From NCBI GenBank assembly GCA_963661535.1, contig CAVLCC010000027.1, positions 1 to 28,771 of the forward strand: 28,771 bases of DNA. Reading direction: 5' to 3'. The notes under the pieces are model-generated. The model did no database searches. It saw nothing but the letters and a program-made list of their open reading frames with translations, and had not been told where the DNA came from. Below are positions 27,901 through 28,771 of this stretch, piece by piece (the stretch's first letter is position 1; each line of letters starts with the position of its first letter). The DNA comes from CAVLCC01 sp963661535 (GTDB taxonomy: Bacteria; Actinomycetota; Coriobacteriia; Coriobacteriales; CADBOM01). The position numbers and the translations under genes are program-made.

Positions 27901-28326
27901 GGTGCAACTACTGGTACATGTTTTAGTGGCACATATACCAGCAGTGGAAATAATTTCTGGTTATTGTCTGCCTCAGAAATTTATGGAGATTCGGTTTTAG
28001 AGTCTGATTATGCTACTATTAAAGAAGGCAGCCAATATAAAGCATTCTCTGGTTGTTCATGGGGAAGTACTTCAAGTGCAATTACTTATGATGATGATGA
28101 TAAATGGAATAGTCTTTTAGAAGATCGTGCAGGCAATATACCGTCACAATATTCATATACAGCGCCATATTACGGATATAAATCATGGCTTCGCTCACCT
28201 AGAGTAAATAGTGCAGTAAGCTACAGTTGTTTGTCAAATTCGCGCAGCGCTGATAGTGAACATCCTTTTATAAATCTTCAATTTGTTGGAGACACTGCAT
28301 GTATAGTACCTTGCTTCTGTTTCTAA
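15934..28326 (+). CDS. Giant repetitive cell-surface protein (CWB2 / Asp-Gly repeats / MBG-like / DUF6273-like)
   Basis: A secreted, cell-wall-attached protein of about 4130 residues. The open frame as sequenced can start only at TTG 15934, which has no ribosome binding site; the likely true start is ATG 15906, currently one G out of frame. The signal peptide has a core GVILAMISALMALLAIG and a predicted cut at ALA-QD after base 16056. Next are three CWB2 repeats (16111-17010), which bind secondary wall polymers non-covalently. About 25 repeats of roughly 100-120 residues follow (17092-25490), rich in DKDGDG-like motifs. Then come about eight Ig-like repeats of MBG/YDG appearance (25510-27420) and a DUF6273-like C-terminal domain (27439-28323) ending CIVPCFCF. 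There is no LPXTG or other sorting signal. Its size and architecture suggest a stalk-and-tip adhesin; that role is inferred. Confidence 0.88.
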   Translation: MRGGGHSQANALKPLSKRGVILAMISALMALLAIGSSQALAQDSEQIDVADGYTQLVEWNRVSGQARLDTMQEVSKTGFESVDTVIVSSAGNFPDALAATALAGYYQSPVLLTDPNSLSEQTKDEITRLGATKAIIAGGSYAVSDNVSSSIKNMGVEVERLAGATRYQTAEKIYEAQEDSWGKTAIIASGESFADALSMSPYAYAKSAPILLADGSGQLTQESVDILTSGKFNRVIIAGGTARVASSVETALQSQLGTSNVIRLAGQTRYDTSQQIVSWCVNNGLTYEGLAVAYGENFPDALSGGALCGKLGSVVMLASENENTKVIQALSDNKVEIRKANVLGGTAVISTNLYQKMQRATLDEIDSSWGNTDNSGTTTITNKDDVEVLATVTYDKDGNGTYVALPNTRVSANEDGTYTLDLPLEAKDKDVKVNLVNKDTLQPIRDAEVSANDSGSNLRGSATTDRQGNATFPKTSGTTDDSGKTDTTPDSGTTTQTQVFYDKDGDGVAEEPLPGAKVTVNEDGSYVIELPEEAKGKTVKAEITDEKGNPVKDGTKVSATDADGTNRGSGETKDGEVIFDKSSGTTDKDGTTDTTDDKGNQTDVKVTYDKDGDGTYTPLPGAKVTVDEDGNYVIELPQDAKGKTVKAEITDSDGNPVADGTKVTATDADGNERGTGETKDGSVIFDKSSGTTDKDGTTDVIGKYGKEATATVYYDEDGDGTIDTLLPGASVTYNEDEDAYTVVLPEDAKGKDVKVHLEDSATGNPVETNTTVVAADSDGSIRGIGKTDTSGDVTFLASKSTTDQDGKGDVTKKDGDTIKATVYYDEDGDGIADTPLPGAEVKANIDGSYSVELPDSAKGKDVRVVLENEDGTPIADGTKVTATDADGTVRGTGETKDGEVIFDKSTGTTDKDGKTDTTGKDGKQTDVVVTYDKDGDGIAETPLPGAKVTVDEDGNYTIDLPEEAKGKTVKAELTDENGNPIADGTKVTATDADGTNRGTGETKDGEVTFDKSTGTTDKDGTTDVTDKQGIQTNVKVTYDKDGNGNFEELPGAKVTVDEDGNYVIELPQDAKGKTVKAELTDEDGNPVADGTKVTATDADGTNRGTGETKDGEVTFDKSTGATDTAGKTDVVGKYDKIANVTVSYDSDGDGEYESKVAGANVTYDKDSDTYTVELPQGVADKSVKVHLQDKDFGDPITNTKVVVAESTGAIRGVGTTDAQGDATFAPSSSTTDKDGKADTTDKDGDTIKATVYYDEDGDGIADTPLPGAEVKANIDGSYSVELPDSAKGKDVRVVLENEDGTPIADGTKVTATDADGTVRGTGETKDGEVIFDKSTGTTDKDGKTDTTGKDGKQTDVVVTYDKDGDGIAETPLPGAKVTVDEDGNYTIDLPEEAKGKTVKAELTDENGNPIADGTKVTATDADGTNRGTGETKDGEVTFDKSTGTTDKDGTTDVTDKQGIQTNVKVTYDKDGNGNFEELPGAKVTVDEDGNYVIELPQDAKGKTVKAELTDEDGNPVADGTKVTATDADGTNRGTGETKDGEVTFDKSTGATDTAGKTDVVDNTDKKVQATVFYDPDGDGVIDTPLPEATVTANEDGTYTLVLPEIAKDKDVKAGLVYSTGEPVEDGTKVTAIEADGSIRGVGSTDKGTVVFSKDSGKTDKGGQTIIPNPDPTVEPDDTAKQYVKATVTYSEDGEVWSVLPDAKVSGTTEGTYAVSLPTTAQGCDVKVQLQYADKDGNITSNFGEGISVSATDASGNERGSVLTDEEGIATFLRATGTTDKDKGQTDVAGKDDKTVEVTVTYDKDGTGTYVPLPGAKVVYDKDSDTYKIDLPEDAKGKDVKVTLVDDETGEPIADGTKVSATDSDGTSRGTGQTEGGEVSFPKGQGTTDKDGKTDTTDKSNNKINATVYYDSDDSGDATTPLSGVKVIANDDGTYSLDLPEAAKGHTVKAVLTDEEGNPVADGTKVSASDADGNERGVGETTEGVVIFDKSTGTTDKDKGETIVPSPTPTPDPDQGQTTTIKATLKYDYDNSGSYVALGGVVVTLNENNTYSLVFPQAAKGKNVEATLVYVDADGNQTGVLANAVVSATDQDGNDRGTQTTNGEGIAYFLKTTGTTTDPTDPSVPTDPTTPTDPDDGGKTDVVDQDGNLVVVKITTSNDDETWYALGEAVVSVSDSGYSIDLPTSAKGKSVKVALAYQKSGKSLGEGVSVSATDADGNLRGTELTDAQGVATFLKSAGTTDKDKGETEIPNPDPDPDTDKGQTSIIKATVETSLDNTTWSALGDAKVAAKTSEYYTVELPQGAKGVSTRVTLSYVTEEGEVTGYLSGVVVAANDFDGNYRGTQTTDTQGVVVFLKTKGETTNPDGGDSGTGDKDPGTTDVVDPTTDKLVTATVYVKNDETGEYEPVGGAKVTVNEDGTYDVVLPEGAKGKDVQVKLVDQQSGEPVADNTVVRATDTDGNYRGQGTTTDGVVEFPNNQGTTTDPDGSGSGTGDKDPGTTDVVDPTTDKLVTASVYAKNSETGNYEPIGGAQVTVTEDGTYDVVLPEGAKGKDVQVKLVDQESGEPVADNTVVRATDTDGNYRGQGTTTDGVVEFPNNQGTTTDPDGSGSGTGDKDPGTTDVVDPTTDKLVTASVYAKNSETGNYEPIGGAQVTVTEDGTYDVVLPEGAKGKDVQVKLVDQESGEPVADNTVVRATDTDGNYRGEGTTSEGVVEFPNNQGTTTDPDGSGSGTGDKDPGTTDVVDPTTDKLVTATVYAKNSETGEYEPVGGAKVTVNEDGTYDVVLPEGAKGKDVQVKLVDQQSGEPVADNTVVRATDTDGNYRGSGTTTDGVVEFPNNQGTTTDPDGSGSGTGTGDKDPGTTDVVDPTTDKLVTASVEYLDEDGTWKPLGDVDVVAIQNATSKKTDYTLDLPKAAQGKTVRVTLTNTETGEAVEKATKVTATDADGNIRGIGYTDAKGVAVFYNSQTTTDTDGTGDVIDQTTGETVSATVTTYADDGTELEKIAGATVTSNEDGTYTVELPQAAKGKNVKVHLENEQGQALSETSVYATDYDGNIRGNATTDDHGDAFFAKGNSQTGEDGTGDVIDQADDKVIVSVEYEPRRGSGTYVALEGVDIQVDSGGYWTLIFPQGAKGKNVKAHFAYSDGSEYGSGASVSALDADGGDRGTEYTDESGDVYFEIVAIDWDENTDESAMSAADGLVYDRQRQTPEVNLVSNGQTLTQGSDFSTTYSNNVNAGNKTASVTVTGKGRYYGSHTYKFSIATRDISSLETSATSLTYSGVQQTVEAEHVYASGIELANTSKVTEYTISGNAAKDSNAVAGNDNYTLEVKGTGNFSGSITKSWTIAQKDIAGSSVELSAQELVYNGADQGVTVNKVTTPAWYGDNLEDKDITVSSEYTVAGETTGNHVKTDLANYYYVVSVLGTGNFKGTQTATWRITPADINAATVTLAQTEFTYNRFAQCPDVQSASLFHDLNEERTDYTINKTSDQKTDSCVKAGVDSYTFTLTGTGDYTGTKTLTWKINQAPLGTLTLQGGSFTYNGATQTNKVVSVKSGDIVLNTDEYTIANNSKQDAGTYNAQATAVDKSNFSGSTNTVTWSIAKATIDTIEISGYETYTGKTQTPKIIVKGNNTVVPASDYEIVSGSTTTAKNAGTYTVGAQAKSGSKNFQGSKTGVTWTIGKATLTGVTATTVTYNGGEQTASLSISGGVNGETPSYTPSNNIRTKAGTQTISVTGTGNYQGTVTCNWTINKLDLGTTTVHLNSGISYEYQSGKTYTVSPTITKQGVTFQSGDVTWDKTSSGSVGTFRPVAKPGDSGNTTGSKEADNTWEIKQTKLDPGTTDKYWLAAPGLTNPETATNFVNQATIDDEMSKINSDSSIKSKWEGYMNNDTYHLYTKWKGSDAGTGKNQWVEFRIIQVGQHDSDGSKVTFMATHCLPSSQVISGSHMSYDSRTIWSGTAMYTSLNSSSGYVYGGMSDLSGSGKIKQVDKVHAKSNGATTGTCFSGTYTSSGNNFWLLSASEIYGDSVLESDYATIKEGSQYKAFSGCSWGSTSSAITYDDDDKWNSLLEDRAGNIPSQYSYTAPYYGYKSWLRSPRVNSAVSYSCLSNSRSADSEHPFINLQFVGDTACIVPCFCF
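15938..15948. repeat. Poly-G tract (11 G), candidate phase-variation switch
   Basis: Eleven consecutive G follow the C at 15937, inside the signal-peptide coding region. The paralogue has six G at the same place (28636-28641). Tracts of this length slip readily during replication in bacteria that use them for contingency expression. With the ATG at 15906, 10 or 13 G give the ON frame and 11 or 12 give OFF. Confidence 0.85.
16111..17010 (+). repeat. Three CWB2 (cell wall binding repeat 2) modules
   Basis: Three consecutive modules of about 95-100 residues. Each has a R-L/x-x-T-x-R-Y/L-T/D start (RVSGQARLDT; RLAGATRYQT; RLAGQTRYDT), a G-x-x-F-P/A-DAL core (GNFPDALAA; GESFADALS; GENFPDALS) and an I-x-GG end (AIIAGGSYAVS; VIIAGGTARVA; NVLGGTAVIS). 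Triple CWB2 sets are the usual anchoring unit in clostridial and coriobacterial surface proteins. Confidence 0.93.
18391..19327 (+). repeat. 937-bp exact direct repeat, copy 1
   Basis: Every position compared is identical to 19678-20614 (offset 1287 bases, 429 codons). The match starts after the A/G difference at 18390/19677 and ends at 19327/20614. It covers three repeat units and keeps the reading frame. Confidence 0.93.
19678..20614 (+). repeat. 937-bp exact direct repeat, copy 2
   Basis: Second copy of the block at 18391. The period of 1287 bases corresponds to four protein repeat units; the fourth unit of the first block (19328-19677) has no second copy, because copy 2 runs into a different unit (KKVQATVFYDPDG). 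Confidence 0.93.
23041..24480 (+). repeat. Tandem array of four 360-bp (120-residue) units
   Basis: Four units start at 23041, 23401, 23761 and 24121 with an exact 360-base period; a related divergent unit follows. Bases 23257-23676 are identical to 23617-24036, so units 2 and 3 are essentially identical. Each ends in a Gly/Ser/Asp linker (GTTTDPDGSGSGTGDKDPG). One six-base indel (an extra GT pair) appears in the linker after unit 4. Confidence 0.93.
25510..27420 (+). repeat. About eight Ig-like (MBG/YDG-type) repeats
   Basis: Units of about 75-90 residues share a Y-x-G-x-x-Q-T opening (LTYSGVQQT, LVYNGADQG, FTYNGATQT, ETYTGKTQT, VTYNGGEQT), a G-T-G-N-Y/F-x-G turn and a closing T-x-x-W-x-I-x-K/Q-x-x-I/L strand. 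This is the pattern of bacterial MBG-type Ig-like domains found in long adhesins. Confidence 0.75.
27439..28323 (+). other. DUF6273-like C-terminal domain of the giant protein
   Basis: Encodes KYWLAAPG near the start, then VEFRIIQVG, FWLLSASEIYG, a SWLRSPR motif and a final NLQFVGDTACIVPCFCF. The WLLSASEIYG and WLRSP pair followed by a hydrophobic PxF/PCF end is typical of DUF6273-type C-terminal domains on coriobacterial and clostridial surface proteins. Leucine codons here are more often TTA/TTG than the CTA used upstream in the gene, which may reflect a separate origin of the tip. Confidence 0.65.
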
Positions 28327-28603
28327 ATAAGTAGTGATCTAAAAAAGTAAGTTTTTAAAAGAAAGGAAGATGATACAAAAAGCCCCTCGGATTTTTCGCC
28401 GAGGGGCTTATGGTAAAAATCTTCCAACTTGATTTTTAAAAAATTCCTTTGAGTTTTTCTTGGTAAGAATAAGGAATATTTGATGACCTATATAACTACG
28501 AATTGATGAAGCTTAAGTATTTATTTGTGCCAGGTAATTTAAACTTACGCAATTTGTAATGAGCATACGGTCGTATTGTCGGGTCAAACGAAAGGATGAC
28601 AAC
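28327..28603 (+). promoter_or_regulatory. Intergenic region with leader of the second surface-protein gene
   Basis: No gene is visible in this gap of 277 bases. It holds a strong hairpin at 28380-28409 and, from 28463, the second copy of the leader with the inverted repeat ATACG-GT-CGTAT (28565-28576) and the same AAAGGA ribosome binding site before ATG 28604. Confidence 0.7.
28380..28409. terminator. Strong hairpin terminator after the giant gene
   Basis: AAGCCCCTCGG (28380-28390) pairs perfectly with CCGAGGGGCTT (28399-28409), an 11-bp GC-rich stem with an 8-base loop. On the plus strand it is followed by ATGGTAAAAAT, not a T run. On the minus strand it is followed by TTTTTG (complement of 28376-28381), so it is a textbook intrinsic terminator for leftward transcription and perhaps a weaker one for the giant gene. 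Confidence 0.75.
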
Positions 28604-28641
28604 ATGAGAGTAAAACATAAGTTTTACGAATTTGCGGGGGG
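28463..28641 (+). repeat. Leader repeat, copy 2
   Basis: Gap-free counterpart of 15765-15943 with 8 mismatches. It includes the ribosome binding site, the start codon and the first codons, ending at a six-G run. Confidence 0.9.
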
Positions 28642-28771
28642 CTTCTATAAAGCCTTAGAAAATCCTCGCAAAGCATGTGGGGTGATTTTAGCACTTATCA
28701 CCACACTGCTTTTGTGTTTGGCTATTGGGTCTAGCCAAGCGCTAGCTCAGGACTCTGAGCAAATTGATGTA
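28604..28771 (+). CDS. Second giant-type surface protein, 5' end only
   Basis: The first 56 codons of a paralogue of the gene at 15934, cut by the window edge. It starts with MRVKHKFYEFAGG, as in copy 1, then FYKALENPRKACG and a hydrophobic core VILALITTLLLCLAIG. It then shares SSQALAQDSEQIDV with copy 1. The signal peptide is in frame because only six G follow the GC at 28634-28635. The conserved mature N terminus predicts that CWB2 repeats follow, but they are outside the window. Confidence 0.85.
   Translation, partial: MRVKHKFYEFAGGFYKALENPRKACGVILALITTLLLCLAIGSSQALAQDSEQIDV

Noticed and set aside
28200..28326. LPXTG or other sortase signal at the end of the giant protein
   Set aside because: The C terminus ends CIVPCFCF with no LPXTG-like motif, no terminal membrane helix and no basic tail; anchoring is explained by the N-terminal CWB2 modules.

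Overview
The window looks like chromosomal DNA from a low-GC member of the Coriobacteriia (Actinomycetota), possibly an Atopobium/Lancefieldella/Fannyhessea relative. This is an inference from the order tig-clpP-clpX-valS-folC, from a giant surface protein with CWB2 cell-wall-binding repeats and a DUF6273-like C terminus, and from AT-leaning codon use rich in CTA leucine codons. No 16S or other definitive marker is present.

Layout. Bases 1-260 hold the 3' end of a PD-(D/E)XK nuclease-domain protein. Bases 326-2258 hold a small damage-tolerance operon: a UvrX/YqjW-type Y-family DNA polymerase with a beta-clamp motif, followed by a YolD-like protein. A YfcE-type metallophosphodiesterase follows (2459-2992), then a full-length IS1634/IS4-superfamily transposase (3045-4721) whose third catalytic acid appears to be replaced by histidine. 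Bases 4994-12966 form a housekeeping block: trigger factor with an unusual Lys/Thr-rich tail, ClpP, ClpX, valyl-tRNA synthetase and folylpolyglutamate synthase. It ends in a good rho-independent terminator. A tRNA-Val(UAC) gene with its own terminator follows, then a SipW/ER-type signal peptidase I with a long acidic tail and a PiT-family phosphate permease.

The right-hand 13 kb is one giant surface-protein gene (about 4130 codons) plus the first 56 codons of a second gene with the same leader. The protein has a signal peptide, three CWB2 modules for anchoring, about 25 Asp/Gly-rich beta repeats, about eight Ig-like MBG-type repeats and a DUF6273-like tip. It includes an exact 937-bp duplication and an exact 360-bp-period tandem array, both in frame.

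The most interesting signal is at its 5' end. The conserved start codon (15906, good Shine-Dalgarno) is followed by a run of 11 G residues inside the signal-peptide coding region. In this sequence that start runs out of frame into a stop after 18 codons. Ten or thirteen G would join it exactly to the 4.1-thousand-residue reading frame. The neighbouring paralogue has the same leader and start, only six G, and is in frame. This is the expected architecture of an ON/OFF phase-variable surface protein, captured (or mis-sequenced) in the OFF state, next to a paralogue with a nearly identical promoter-leader cassette.
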